From Symsagittifera roscoffensis (lineage: Eukaryota; Xenacoelomorpha; Acoela; Convolutidae), in NCBI RefSeq assembly GCF_963678635.1, contig NC_087067.1:54368233-54432232 (forward strand): a stretch of 64,000 nucleotides of DNA, written 5' to 3'. Position 1 is the first letter of the stretch. Each line of letters begins with the position of its first letter. Position numbers and translations under genes: made by a program. Shown one piece after another: positions 1-13,300 of this stretch. The notes beneath the pieces were generated by a model. It did not search any database, was not told the DNA's origin, and was given only the letters and a program-made list of their open reading frames with translations.

Positions 1-3000
1 ATTGAAACACTCCCAAATACAGAGTTTTTCCCCATTTTCAGACGGTCGGAACAAAAATTTGCTTTAGTGCTTAGCAGTTTCATTGACAGCATAACAAATA
101 ACCATGTAATTTCACTTGAAAAGCTTAGGGCATTACGGCTTTCCATAATCGACGCAATTTTGATTCGATGACTAAATTTTGAAAAATGAGGCAAAAATCT
201 TAGCAACAAAAACCTCTTTGACATTAAGTGACTATTAGATTTACGGAAAAAAATCCAAAAAAAAATAAAAAGTTGCACAAGAAAAAGAAATAACTATCAC
301 CACTGATCAGCTTAGAACATAAAAAACAATATATGATTTTCAAGTTCCCTTTCGGCACATGTCTAAATTTACCACCCTGAGCACAATTATTCCGTTATTT
401 TCATTACGAAAGTCGGAACAATAAGAACGGAATATTAATGGTCAGTAACTTCTAGAGCAAAACATCCTAAAACATAGTTGAGAATAACTGGCGGAGCAAG
501 CGGATTAATTATTGATGCATTGATCGAGGCAATCTTGATTTTAAAAGAAGCTGTTGAAACTAAGCACAAGCAAAACTCAAAAATAGGTCTATCGAAAAAA
601 TTCAAACCAAAAAACAAATGCTAACAGGAGATCAGCATTGGAACAAACCTTCTGAAATGGTCAACAAACCGACGAAACTTGGTTAGTCGCAATTGATCTC
701 CAACAAAAAAAAATAAATTTGAAAAGAAGGAATATCCGAAGCGCCGGATACATGCTCAAATTTTGTATTTGAAATCACCTTCAAAGGATTGACTAATTTT
801 CAATCAATTGTAGAAAAAGTGTTCCTCATTTTAAATTAAAACTTAACTAATTTTTCAAACCATTTAATGTTTGTTATTTTTTTTGAACTGTCGGCATACA
901 ACGCAATGTCTGAAGGGTTTGCCAGCCCCTAGTCACAGCCTAGCATCCCACCAAAGGAGCGATTGTTCCGGGATCAAATTGCTAGAGGCAGTATTTTCAA
1001 ATGCGAGTCAAGTCAATGCGTTTTTTTACGTCTTCGGAAGGCTGCAAGGAGACGTTTTTTTCTCAAAAAAAAATTGACGAACATTATTTTAGTTTTAAAA
1101 TATATATGAAGAACAAGAAATTTCCGTCAGCCAACCGAAAGTTAGTACGTTCAAGATAATACTCGTGACCTGATACCACTAATATTTGTCTGTCTTTGCA
1201 TGGTAAGTAAAACGGAAGGAGGCTTCAAACATTTTAGCTAATAGAATGGTAAAACAATCGTTCAAGTGTAAGGCAGTAAGATTTTACGTACATTTTTTAA
1301 ATAAAATTCCTGTGTTGCTTTCAATTAGCACCATGTCGGTTATCTCTGTTTTAAACGCGTGAATGAGGGATTATTTCTCTAACTTATCGAAATGCAATTA
1401 CTTTTAAGATGCTAGAGGCATCAAGTGAATTAAGACTGGCTTTTCAAGCCTCAATTCGTACACTTAATTGGAATATTCCTGTACTTATAAAAAGGACTTA
1501 ATTTGAAACAATTTATAGGCTTTAAAGGGGGTAAAATTGGTGTGGGGTTATCTTGGTACGGGGTTATAAAGTAAAGGGTGTAAAAATTGGGTGTTAAGTA
1601 ACGTGTGGTTAAAAAGTGGGACCCTCATCTTTAATCCACTGCTGTTTGGATAATACTTACTTCTCCAGTCTCTAACAACTAACAGTAACAGTAACAAGAC
1701 TAATCGTTTTGTTCCGATTGCCTTTTTACGTGTCTTCATTGATTTTTGGTTGCGGAACTATGTCGTTGTTTTTTCGTTTTGTGATATGAGAACTTCAACT
1801 AAAGGCTAGAATTAGGGCTTTTTAGTAATTGTAATTTAGGCACACTCGACAACAGTTTTTCTAATCATAACCAAAAAAGTTTATTTCGAAAACCACCAAA
1901 AATTGTAAATCCTTAATAGCGCTTAGAAACTTCTTAAACCAATTTTAGTGACTTAAAATTTTTCCCCCTGAATATAAGCCTCAACGCTCGCTCTATTCGC
2001 TCAAAGTTAAAACGAAAATCAACTAATTTAAACTGGTTTTTCTCCATACCGAAAAAACTTTCGTTTTGCAACTTAAAGGGCTTGAATCTAATGTATCACT
2101 CGACCCATTCTGATGGTTATTTGTGCTACCTGATAAGGCGCGAGAATTTTTTAAAACAAACAAATTGCAAAAACTGAATCACAACCAATGACAAAAATTT
2201 CCCAATTTTCAGTGCTTGTCTCAACAACAAGGAGGGATAGCCAATTGCTGTGCAATTACAAGTAATACAGAATGTTCTAACAATATTAAACGAAGTATAA
2301 AAATTACTTCAGGAAATGTGCACATTTTGAATTTTTTCTACAAAGCGGTAGGGGATTGGATAAGCTAATAAGCTAAAAGAGTTTCAAGGGAAATCAATTT
2401 TTAAATTTTAACTTTTTTTACTATTACCAGTACATAAATATAAATTTTTATCGATTATAAGCACTTTAAAAGCGTATTAAAAATAGGTTTTTCTCGATAT
2501 GAAAATTTTATGGGATTTTATTTACAACCCTTGCGATACATCTATAACATTGCATTGCGAACAATGAAAAGATTAAAAGAAGAAAATCGTTTTTGAAAAA
2601 AATGGCTGAACAAAACTCCAAACAACTCTTTCGTCAAAACTGTCATACCTTTCTCATAGACGATGATCTTAAACAGCCTTACCAAGCATCAGAATCAATG
2701 ACTGAGAGGCAACAAAGGCAAAAAACTTGGGCCAGCCCTCGTTAAGTTGAAAACGAAATTGTAGACATAAAACATATTCTAGCTATTAAAATACTTTTAA
2801 TAGGCATCCCTTCAAACAGACAAAAACCAAAAATTATAATTCACCCTTCAAACTGCACTACATTTTTGACTAATCCAAAATAACATACGCCGATTTTGTT
2901 CAACCGAAAAAAAGGCAAAACATATAAATTTAGTCAAAATCAAAGTTGGTAAATTATCGAATCTCAATTATAGTGAACACAGCTTGAATCAAAAATGTAG

Positions 3001-3200
3001 GAATCCTAGTTTTCAAAAACAAAACACTGAGTTAACCTAAAAGATTTAAGAAATTGCATTTAAGAAACTTAAAATCAGCCGAGAGAAATTAGAACGAGAA
3101 CCACAAACCAAAAAAAAACTTAATTTTCATTATTTTATTTTTAAAAAAATAACTAGTACCCCACATGAACCAAAAAATAGTTCTAAATAATTTTTCAAGT
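1..3200. other. Gene-free AT-rich DNA
   Basis: I see no supportable gene here. All open stretches are short (under about 70 codons), have no recognisable motif, and lie in AT-rich sequence full of A and T runs. The minus-strand FNTB gene ends downstream at 6864, so this is intergenic DNA or the intron of an unseen neighbour. Confidence 0.6.
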
Positions 3201-3204
3201 TGGG

Positions 3205-3446
3205 CAGGTCAGCTTTCAAGCATGTCAGAATGTGTAAAAAAAGTTATTTACGGGAAAAAAGTCTAGTTCGCGATTACATAAACTTCAGATAGACCCTAGC
3301 GATATATCATTTTATAGCCAATTTAACTGTGATTCGATCGATAATTTCACTGGTGAAAGCAAGTGTTTTGTAATCGCGAGCTAGACTTTTTTCCCGTAAA
3401 TAACTTTTCTTACACATTCTGACATGCTTGAGGCTGACATGCCTGA
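3205..3446. repeat. Palindromic MITE-like element with ~75-bp inverted arms
   Basis: The left arm (3205-3280) and right arm (3369-3446) are near-perfect reverse complements around an 88-bp centre. The arms share the core TTATTTACGGGAAAAAAGTC and the flanking words CAAGCATGTCAGAATGTGTAA. There is no coding capacity. The same core word recurs at 30948 and 34937, so this is a dispersed family. Long inverted arms without a transposase are typical of non-autonomous DNA transposons (MITEs). No clear target duplication was resolved. Confidence 0.7.
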
Positions 3447-3934
3447 TACCTGATTTTGCGAGGAAAAGTAAGAAAAAAACTGAAACAAACCTAAATACAA
3501 AAGTCTACTCACTTTCAATGGTCAAATTCAACATAGCATAGCAGGCAGACAAGTTTAAAAGAATCAACGAACGGAAGGAAATAGAACAAAAGGCCTTCTT
3601 TTCAAAGTAAAAATGGTTGGCTTTTTGACAAATCGAACCCAATTATAAAGAGCTGCATCATTGGGTGAATTTGTTTTTCCCCTGGTGAATCTTAAAACTG
3701 ACATTCAAGTTCGAAACTAGGATTCTATCAAGTTTTTTGAGCCATTTCCGTTTTCGTAAATGAATAGCGCAGTGCTTATCTCCTCCAGCAAATGAATTTG
3801 ATTTAAACTCGCAAAGGAATTATGTTGGCAATAACAAATAAAAAACGAAACAAAAAAATCACGTATTATTGTCTTCACTAGGGCCCTTGACACTGAATCA
3901 TCTCACAGCTTGTTGATTTTTAATCTTTTTTTAC

Positions 3935-4090
3935 ACAGACGCGAAGTGCTGCTTCGTTTGCTCGAGCAAATATATCACAGATTAAGCTAGCGCAAACTCA
4001 GCCTTCATGTGGTCTCTTATTGACTTTGAAGTTTGACCAAAACCCCACTCTACGCCAGTGGCCTATCTAAATCTCGAGATACTTTTCTGA
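3935..4090 (-). repeat. Degenerate SINE (shared-tail family), minus strand
   Basis: The plus strand reads TTTACACAGACGCGAAGTGC followed by a CTTCG-type inverted half. This is the same 3' tail as in the SINEs at 4803 and 7936, where it reads ACACAGAGGCGAAG or ACACAGAGGCAAAG. The tRNA-like head to the right is too worn to assign. It is called from the tail similarity only. Confidence 0.45.
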
Positions 4091-4529
4091 TAAAAAAATA
4101 ACAAATATTTTGAAAAGATACGAAGGTGAAGGTTAATCAGTGACAATGAGATATGATAAACCATGTTTGCTTTTTACCTGCAGTTCTATCAGGTCTTGTT
4201 ACAAACTATCTATGAAATCTTGACCTGGCAGAACTCCGGGTTAAGAAAGACGACTTAAGGATGCTGAAGTCAAAACTGTATTTTTGGATCTCATAAGACT
4301 TGCCGTGAAGCTACAAAAGCTGACGGAAGGAGTCTGTTTACCGTAAAGATAATTTTGAAGGGCCATAATTTTGAAGGGCCGTTGAAAAAAAGCGTACTTT
4401 GCGCATGAAAGACGAAAAAGAACAAAAAAAAGTTCGAGCCAAATTACATTAAGAAATTATATTGTTTGACAAAAAAAAACTTTTCGAAAAACGACCAAAA
4501 TTTCAAGTAAATGAAATTTTCTTGAGTCT

Positions 4530-6390
4530 ATAGCAGAGTAAACCCTATGCATAGAAGATTTAGTTACCCAATTTTTTCAATTAAACCCTTTATTCCAATT
4601 TAAGAGGGTATATTTTGGGAAAAACCAAAATCAAGTTTTTCAAGGGTCAAAATTTGAAAATAAGTTTTGACCTAAGCTCTAACATTTTTTAACAAAAATT
4701 AGGGTGTAGCCACTTATGCAGGGAAAATTCTCACAACCAGTTGTTTTGATTCAGCCCTCAATCCCAGATTTGGTAGGGTAGGTTTCAAAAAAGGAATAAA
4801 AATTTACACAGAGGCGAAGTTGCGCTTCGCAAACACTTGCGAAAACACGACCAAAAAGAAGCTCTCTCAAGTGAAATAAGCAAAAATATAAAAAGCCTCG
4901 AAGTAGCAAAAACTCGGCTAGGGATTCGAACATGAGTCTAACATGACAGATTTCGAGTCTCACGCACTATCCCCTCAGCCACGCAAGCTTCACAACCGAC
5001 AAACACTAGTCACAAATAAATCAGCTACATATACTCATAAATTGCCAATTGAGTTCAGCAGAAAAGGCACCAAATACGAATAGACTCAATTTTGCAAGTA
5101 ATGATTTGGAATATAACAAACTGAAGGCATCCACACTAACTCTGCATGTAACAAGACGCAAAGCATAAATCCACATTATGTATGAGTTATGCATTGCAAA
5201 ACATTGCGAAATATACGTCCACTTTATTGATGACTTATGCATTTCAAAACATTGTTAAAAAACTTCTGAAATCGAGTTCTTATTGTGATGTTTGAAATAA
5301 ATTATTTTCGTTTCATTTCGCCTTTTTCGTTTCAATTGATAAATTAAAAGTGTATCAACTGTGTTAATTTATTACTATTCGAATGTCAAAGCACAAGTTA
5401 TCAAAAAGCTGTAAAGTTGCCCCAAAAGTTACACCAATCTTTGCAATTTAGTTTGGAAAAAAAAGAAGGTTCTTACTAATACACTAGCTTTATAAGTGTC
5501 AGCAAAACGGTCTACATGTCAAATAATGGCATTTTTTAGGGGAATTTTTTCTTGTTTCTCTCAACACAAGTGCATAAGGTTGATAGCCACATATGCAAGA
5601 AAAACCCATTATCTAATTTTTCGGTTGTACTTTTAATCTAAGATTTGGAAAGGTTGTCTACCTACAAAAGTGTCTTTTTTCTAGGGCAGTTAAATTTTTC
5701 TGCAAAAATTTCAGCGTAGCCGCTCAAGTAGTAAACTTTTTTCAAGCAGTTTCTTGATTTAATACTTAGTCCTAGATTTCGGAAGGTAGTTTTAGGAAAA
5801 TCGAAAGCATCAAACAAAATCAGTTTAAAGTTTAAAAAAGGCCAACAATTTTTGTACAAAAACGCACATCCATATTTACATGATTTATTTTCTACAACTT
5901 GTTCCTTCAATTGAACCCTTTTTACCAGTTTTGGGAGGAAAATTTTCGAAAAGTGCAAAGGTCCGCACAACTGATCAAAATTCCGAGCAAATATTTAGCC
6001 TTAGTATAAAGTTTTACGTTCTTTCTCAAAAGTTTCAACTAGGGCGCAAACGCTTATGCAAGGAAGATATGCAAAACCTGTTTTTTTTTCGATGGAAATC
6101 AAACTTATTTTTCAACAAAAACTAGGGCGAAGACGCTTATGCAGGGATGATATCCAATACCAGTTTTTTTCTGCACTTTCAATCGCATATTAGGTCTAGT
6201 TTTGGAGAAGTCAAAAAATTTCACATTATTCAAAATCTTTAAAATGCCGTACTCCGAATACTCTACTTTTTTCTATAAGCAATTAGGACTTAAGTCGCAC
6301 TTACAGAGGAGATCATCTAATACTTTTTCGATAGAACCATTAAGCTCAAATCTCGAAGGGTACTTTTTGAGGAAATGAAAAAATAACAAA
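4530..6390. repeat. Old degenerate tandem satellite, ~115-bp unit
   Basis: A loosely conserved unit recurs at about 4540, 4690, 5565, 5700, 5850, 6035, 6120 and 6280. Conserved words, in order, are: AAACTAGGGCG, then CGCTTATGCAGGGA, then a T-run after CCAGTT, then TTGAACCCT, then CCAGATTTGG, then AGGGTA followed by TTTTGGGAAAA. Copies differ by many substitutions and indels, so the array is ancient. It is interrupted between about 4800 and 5560 by a SINE and unrelated sequence. No protein is implied. Confidence 0.55.
4803..4993 (-). repeat. tRNA-Ser-derived SINE, minus strand
   Basis: On the minus strand a tRNA-Ser-like head begins near 4993 with GCGTGGCTGAGG (A-box-like). It has an anticodon loop CTCGAAA (anticodon CGA, Ser) and then a B-box-like ATGTTCGAATCCC (plus positions about 4920-4932). 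It continues into a tRNA-unrelated body and ends in a small hairpin, GCGAAGCGCAACTTCGC, followed by CTCTGTGTAAA. The tail is shared with the copies at 3935 and 7936. Confidence 0.65.
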
Positions 6391-6863
6391 AAAGGTCCTA
6401 TGCATTTTCATTATACCTGTTTCGCATTTTGTAGCGCTCAGATAATACCTAATTTGTCATGCATGAATTTCGAACGAAACATACCGTACTTTCATGATCC
6501 CAAATAGACAATTTTCCTACTCCCATATGTTTATGAAAAAATAAGTGCTGATAGAATAACTTTTTATTTTGAACTGAGGGCATCGGAGTCTTTCACACTC
6601 TATTACTAACAAGTCGATATTTTGTGCTAAAACAACATGCTTTAGTTAGCTTCAAATCAATTTTGCGCTGCGGTAGTCGAAAATGATACGCGAATTTCAA
6701 ATATTTCAATTTATAAAAATAAAACATTACTCAAAACAAAAAGTAACTAAGTCGAAGGGAATTCAGCTGAAGCTAATAAAATAGGAAACTAATGAGGGGC
6801 AAAGTGGGAGTTTGACTAGTTTTGAACCACTAACTCTACTGCTGTTAGCTTGCACATTTTGGT

Positions 6864-7340
6864 CTATTCTGAGGAAACTGAGACTGTTGGCATGTTTGCG
6901 AAGAAGCGTCTGCATCTGTCTGCACTGGAGTGGGTGACATTAAAGAGAGGGTTGATGGGTTCCAACTGGAGGGGACCCATGTCTCTATGCAGTTCAGAGG
7001 GGGAGGGGTAATTGTGGGCGAGTGAGAGACCACTGAGTGCATAACAAGTGTGGTAGAAGTCTCTGTTCGCTCCTGGCTTGTCCCGGAAGCCCCCATTGTA
7101 GTTCTGACAACAGAGTAGCACGTATTCTGTGAGTGCTTCTGCGTTGAACAATGGCGCTCCCAATTCCTCCAGCGACTCTCTAGTCGCGCTTGCCTGTCTG
7201 TCCCACTCTCCTCCCCCTTCTCCTTTTGCTCCCTCTTTGGGGCTAGTCTGGAGTATACACTGGGCGATGTAGAGTGGGGCTAATTGCCAGAAGGAGTAAC
7301 ACGAGTCCACTAGTTTGTTCGGCCTCCCACTGAAGCCTCC
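6864..7340 (-). CDS. FNTB: FNTB coding exon 5 (3' terminal)
   Basis: The acceptor is TTTTGTAG and the exon starts GGFSGRPNKLVDSCYSFW. It carries all three zinc ligands (D317, C319, H402) and ends with TAG at 6864-6866. The stretch between CILQ and LGAPLFNAEAL is a low-conservation Gly/Glu-rich insert. A minus-strand AATAAA-like signal is at about 6563-6568. Confidence 0.92.
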   Translation of the reverse strand, partial: GGFSGRPNKLVDSCYSFWQLAPLYIAQCILQTSPKEGAKGEGGGEWDRQASATRESLEELGAPLFNAEALTEYVLLCCQNYNGGFRDKPGANRDFYHTCYALSGLSLAHNYPSPSELHRDMGPLQLEPINPLFNVTHSSADRCRRFFANMPTVSVSSE

Positions 7341-10300
7341 CTACAAAACATACAAAAACAGACTTAAAACAAACATCAAAGGGATTCCAGATTTTAAAAA
7401 CGACCCTACCGATGAGAATAAGAAAACAGAGGATGGATTTGTTCGTTAACCGAATGCTTGTATCATATAATAACCTACAAAACTCATTACCACAAAATAT
7501 TACGAATCACGTACTTTTTTTTTGCTTTTGAAGGAAACTCAATTTTGTGTGGGTTATTTATCGCTTGAAATGAGAAGAAAGAGAACAGAATGATCTTAGT
7601 AGTGACCTCGAATGCCATCTGTCTGGATGAGAGCCACTTGACGAGTGACTCCATCTCACACAGATAAACTCTGTCCAGTAGGTTTAGACTGGCCCATCCA
7701 CAGAACGTGTATCCCCCGTGGGCCTCACTGAAGGGCACTGCACTGAAGCCCCCCTCGTACGTCTGGCACGAGGACACCCACGAGGCACTGTTGGCGAAGA
7801 GGGGGGAGGAGGAGGGTGTGTGCATGAGGTTGAGCAGGGTGGCCACTGAGGCACAGCAGTACACCCCCCTCACATCAACCTCCCCATCCTCATGCATCAC
7901 ATAACTGCCATCAGGCTCTGCAAACAGCAACAGCATACAGTCAACACAGAGGCAAAGCTGCATTCAGCAAACAAGCAAAAAACGCCAAGAAGTAGCTTAA
8001 AAATGTCAAAAAAGAGAACAAGCTACGAAATAACAGTAGCAATGGGTTTTGAAAAACAAATGACCTGTACGGAAATCGAACTTCACCCATCGGGAATCCC
8101 AGTTTTCAAGTGGACTGCTCTACACAAGTGTGTCAGTCACGCTTACAGAACCCTAGTCAGTAAAAAATTGAAGAATACTTAAAATTAAACTTTTTTGCGA
8201 GTTAGGTTGGAGAAATATGGCAATATACTCGCTAGCTCTTTTGGGTAAACATAGCCAACATACAATTAGAAAAGTGTCAATGAACGCACGGAAACCGAAA
8301 AAATGACTTAATTATTTTTTTTGAACTTCATAAAATATATATGAACTTAACGCTTTTTGAATTTCGGGAACAAATTATATTTAACACTTTTTTGATTTAC
8401 AGAAAACTGAATCAATATGTAATTTTCTTATTTCGCTGTGAAAAAAAAATGAAATCCACTTTTGAAACTTGAAACCAATCACAATCTTTCGCGCAAGTTC
8501 CCCTTTCGTAATTGAAGAGGACATTTTACCTCCCTTATAGCAAATAATATTGAAATGAACTTTAAAAAATCAAAAGATCAAATTTTGCGCGAACAAGTTC
8601 CAAAAAAAATAAACTCAACCTATATAACTTTCTTCACCAATTTTATTGGCACTTGATCAAAATTAATCACAAGAACAACCAGGTGCTTGGCAAAAACCCA
8701 GCATTTCGAGTTTAAAGTTAATTATGCACTGCTCAAAATCAATCACAATTCAAAAAAACCGTTTTTTCTTGATTTTTGTGGTGGCTTGGTTGAAATTAAG
8801 TCAGAGGAGCTACTTATCAATAACTTATATGACTTATTGCAATACTATTTAACTCATTGCTATTCGTGAATTGAAATAAAGCATTTAAACATTCAGCTAT
8901 CTTGGTAAGAACAAAAAAATCAAACGCTGTTTCTCGGCACTGATAAAATTTCAAACCATGTGATGTTTCAAACACAATGTGAAAATACAAATCGCACACA
9001 ATACATAAGGGGTCTCACACTAGGCCAAAAACCTCCCATGAAAAAATATATTTTTTGCAACTTTCGCTGATAAATAGTGGAGTTTGCCCTCCTTTTACCT
9101 AAGGAAATGAACTGAACTTAAATCAAAAATCAAACCGCAAAAAAGTAAATTGAGCCTGAACGAATTGTGAGACTTTTCCTTAAAAAGTTATCGCGACCTA
9201 TGTTAGAGTTTGCTCTACGTTTATCGACTTCTAATAAGGGGATTTATGAATTTTTGGATCTTCATTGAAGTTATTATAATTTGCCTTCCATACAAATAAA
9301 TTTCAGGTATCACCAGTTGGTCGAGAAAATTCAGAAACTTCAACAGTTCCCATGACTTTATGCAAAAGAGCGCTTCCATCACAAAAAAAAACAACAAGCC
9401 ACGTGGCAGAGACAGTAAATAAAATGAATTGAAATTGATTTCGGTGAGAGTTCGAATCACAAATATGACATTTTGAACATTCGGTTTTTCTCATAACCCC
9501 AGAAGACTAAACATCCGCGTTTCTACTGAGGTGGAAGTGTAAAATGAAGTTATAGAAAATCGACCTTTTATATGTCAAAGATTGAGAACTCTAGGACAAC
9601 GGTGTGCTAATTTTGGGGAGTGCTACAATTTTGAACATATTTTTCTGGTCATTTTCGGTTTCAGTTGTGAAACAAAGTTCACGGAGTGAAGGAAGATAAT
9701 TTTGAGCGTACAAAAGCATATGTTTAGAGCTCAATTACAAGATTAACTGTTTAAAAACTATCGCTGTTAATTTACCTTTTTAAATTTAGTTCTAACTAAA
9801 TATGGTCCAGTTCTATTTAAAAAACCTTTTATGGCCCAGTTCTAATTTAGTTTTTCGAGTTGCGTTTTGTCTAGAACTATTCTGGTGGATACTAAAAACA
9901 GCTGCTATATATTTCCGAAACCAATATTCAGCCAATTTACCATGTCGTAAAAATATACTTAAGTGTAAACAAAGCTGAACTTAATAGGCTTGAGAAGCAA
10001 CAGAAACTGAACAATTTTTTCCAAGTTTCGACCACTTCAAAGGTTGCCAAAAATTGTGTCAAAGTTTTCGACATTTTTTGGAAAAAATTACAAAAAACGT
10101 CATATCTCGAAAACTATAAGGATTTGAGCCGTCACATTTGGAGACAAGATTCGCAATCCTTGAGAGTACTCTGACATAACCCAACTAAAGGGTGAGGCAT
10201 TTCAAACTTTGAAAACAAAAATTACATCAAGTTTTTTTGAAAATTTAAGTTTTAATTTAGAAAAAGATATTAGAAAAAATTTGAAAAAAATCGAAAAGAA

Positions 10301-13300
10301 GGATTAAAAAGAAATCGAAAAATATTGAAGAAATTTAAGCAAAAGAATCAAAAAAATATAAAAAAAAAGATCGAAAAGAAGGATAGAAAAAGAAGGATCC
10401 AAAAAAAGACAGAATTTTTTAAAATTATTTTGTAATTTGTGTTTTCTGAAAAATTTTTGAGTAATCACGAAAATCGTTGTATTTCGTACACTAAAAGGGT
10501 TTGATCATCCGTAATTGGAGGCCAAATGCGCAACCTTTTGGGGAATCCTGACAGCGTCACACTATTGAGCTGCTTATTTTATACTCGGAGGAATAACCAC
10601 TAAAATAAAAAAAAAATCCTAACATTGCAATATACGATATAGGTTAAACATGCAAAAATAATACGTTGAAAAGACTTAAACATGGCTAGATAGTGAAGCC
10701 CGCATTTAAATATATAATAGATAGATTCAAACAGGAAAATCGAAAAAAAATCTTAACCATTGCAACATACGATATAGCTTAAACATGCAAAAATAAGACT
10801 TAAACATGGCGAGATAGTGAAGCCCGCATTTAAATATTTAATAGAGCTTGTAAATTTATCCAAGATACTGATAAAAGAAACAACCAGATGCTATTTTATT
10901 GCTAATATTTTGCCAGCAAAATTACCACGAAATGACAATACGCTAGCTCGCATGTGTAGAAACTAGGAAGTTCAGATGACATGCTGTGGAACCAGATATA
11001 AACTATATTTATTATTTGGTTATAAATTGGATATTTTATCTCTATAAAAAATTTAATATAAACCAATCACGATCCATCTAACTAACAACCCACTTATTTG
11101 TAAGTTCTGAAATTACTTGTAATTTCAGCACCAGAGAGATTTGAATTTAACTTAGAAATTAGTTACCTCTCCAAGAGAACTTTGGCAATCGCAATAAGCC
11201 ATTATACTCTAGATCTATTGAGCCTAGCAGAGACTAGTTAAAAACCCTGAGACTAGTAGATATAAGAGTAAGATTAGGATCGGTATTAGACTAAGAAGTT
11301 GCACAAATCTATCCGGTCAAAAATATGATAGCGTGACGAGCAGACGGTGTACCCTATCCGAAATTACTCTATGAGTTACACCTCGAACCTAACTCATCTG
11401 GTGCGACCATAAGTCTCGATCAAGACCTTAAAAAACAAATTAGTTTAGAAGTAACAGATAGATTAGAATTAGACAAAAATATTATCAAAAATGTTACATG
11501 ATAATAATCTAATTGAAATGTCTCTACGACTCAATAGATCAGAACCGCTATTCCGCACAATAATAGACTACCAGGCATTGGAAGAAGACCTCGGACAAGA
11601 GAGGATCTACGACTACGAAGGAACTTGCCATTAAGTTTCATGGTCGCACGGCAAAGGCCAGACCAAACTTTTATATTTAGGATTTTATTAACAAAGAATT
11701 TAGATTTTCATTTATAAACATAGAACCCTTGAAGAAAAATCTTCAATGATTACTAGAGGCGCTAAATCCTATTTTTTTATTGTACAATAACGATTTATAA
11801 AAACATCTCAAATCGTTCCCTCTAAATCTGCAGTAAAATTGAAAAAGATATCTGAAAAATTTATTTATTGAAAGAAAAAAGAAAAATTAGTTGAAATGAT
11901 CATCAACTATTAGTATATACAAATCATCCTGGCATCCCCCGCTTCATCACCTAAACATAATAGCAAACATTTAAAGCACTAAAATAATCAAACACTGAGC
12001 TTTTTATCAAATAAATTCAAATTATCTTTAAAACCTTATCTGAATTTTTATCTTTCTTTCATCTCAATTTATTCAATCTTAAACTAGATCATCAAGGCTT
12101 CCCTTGGATCTCCATTAAAAATTAAATTAAATCCATTTTGTATCATTAAACATTATATACTGATCATCAAGGCCTATCCTTGGATCAAAAAGAACAATTT
12201 TGTTCTCCCCCACCCATAATAAAGTGTCTAACGATCTCAAACATCGATTCACAACCCAACCCTTTTTAAAGACCCAGGACTAATAGAAATTTTTCAACCA
12301 CACTAACCATTCAAATTAGGCTAAACAGTGAGAACTTCGGTTATTCATCCTTCACTTAATCCCCCCTCTTACCTGACCCAGGCTAAACCTTAAATCTTAG
12401 TAAGTATGATTTCTAACGAACTACCTGTGTTCTAAATATACCTGAACCTTGTGGATCGATTTACTATTCTCCAACCCTTGAACACAATCACTACCCCTAA
12501 GTAAGATAACACCTTAACTTAGAATAGCCACGAGAAAGTAAAAATCATTCTTCGGAATCGATATGTACTTTTCTCCAACCGTACATAAAAGACCCAAGTT
12601 AGGCTAACCAAAAATCGTAAGGATTTTAAAATCACTAATTACAACCTTGCATCCTTCATCCTAAACCTTATGTCACTGAACAAATTAGGAAATAAACAAA
12701 CAATCGTACTACACAATTGTAAAATAAAAAACGAAACATACGATCTTGTAATTACACCGCATAAACAAACAATCGGATATATTCGCACAAAACTTCAAAC
12801 AATAAAATGAAAAATTGCAAGTAAGCAAAGACAAATTACACGAAAAAGATTTTCAAAGCGTAGAAACGCAGTCTCTGAATCAGAAGTCAGCGATTTAGAT
12901 GCACTCTACAAACTAAAAGATACAGTAAATAAAAATCACCCAGTTCATGATCAATTATACTTTTCCGATTCAGAAGCTACATCACATTCATCGAAACAAG
13001 GAAAAAGAAGAGTAAAAAAGATATACAAAAATAAACCAGTACGTTTATACAGTTGGAACCAACCAATCAGACACATTGAACATACGCACTGACAGTCATA
13101 AAACGAAAAAATGAGTCAAAGCCCAAGTGACGAAAGTCCAGACGAAGACTCTGTTTTCCCATTTATCATCATTTCACTCACTGAAGACAGAGGACAAACA
13201 CAATTTTGTCATAACCTAATCGCAAATATATTTGAACAAGGAATTAGCCCATGTAAAGCAAATTCCCAGAAATAAAAATCAAAAGACAAAATGTCGATCA

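Noticed and set aside
5662-6125. Overlapping short frames on both strands
   Set aside because: They lie in the degenerate satellite, are AT-driven and show no motif.
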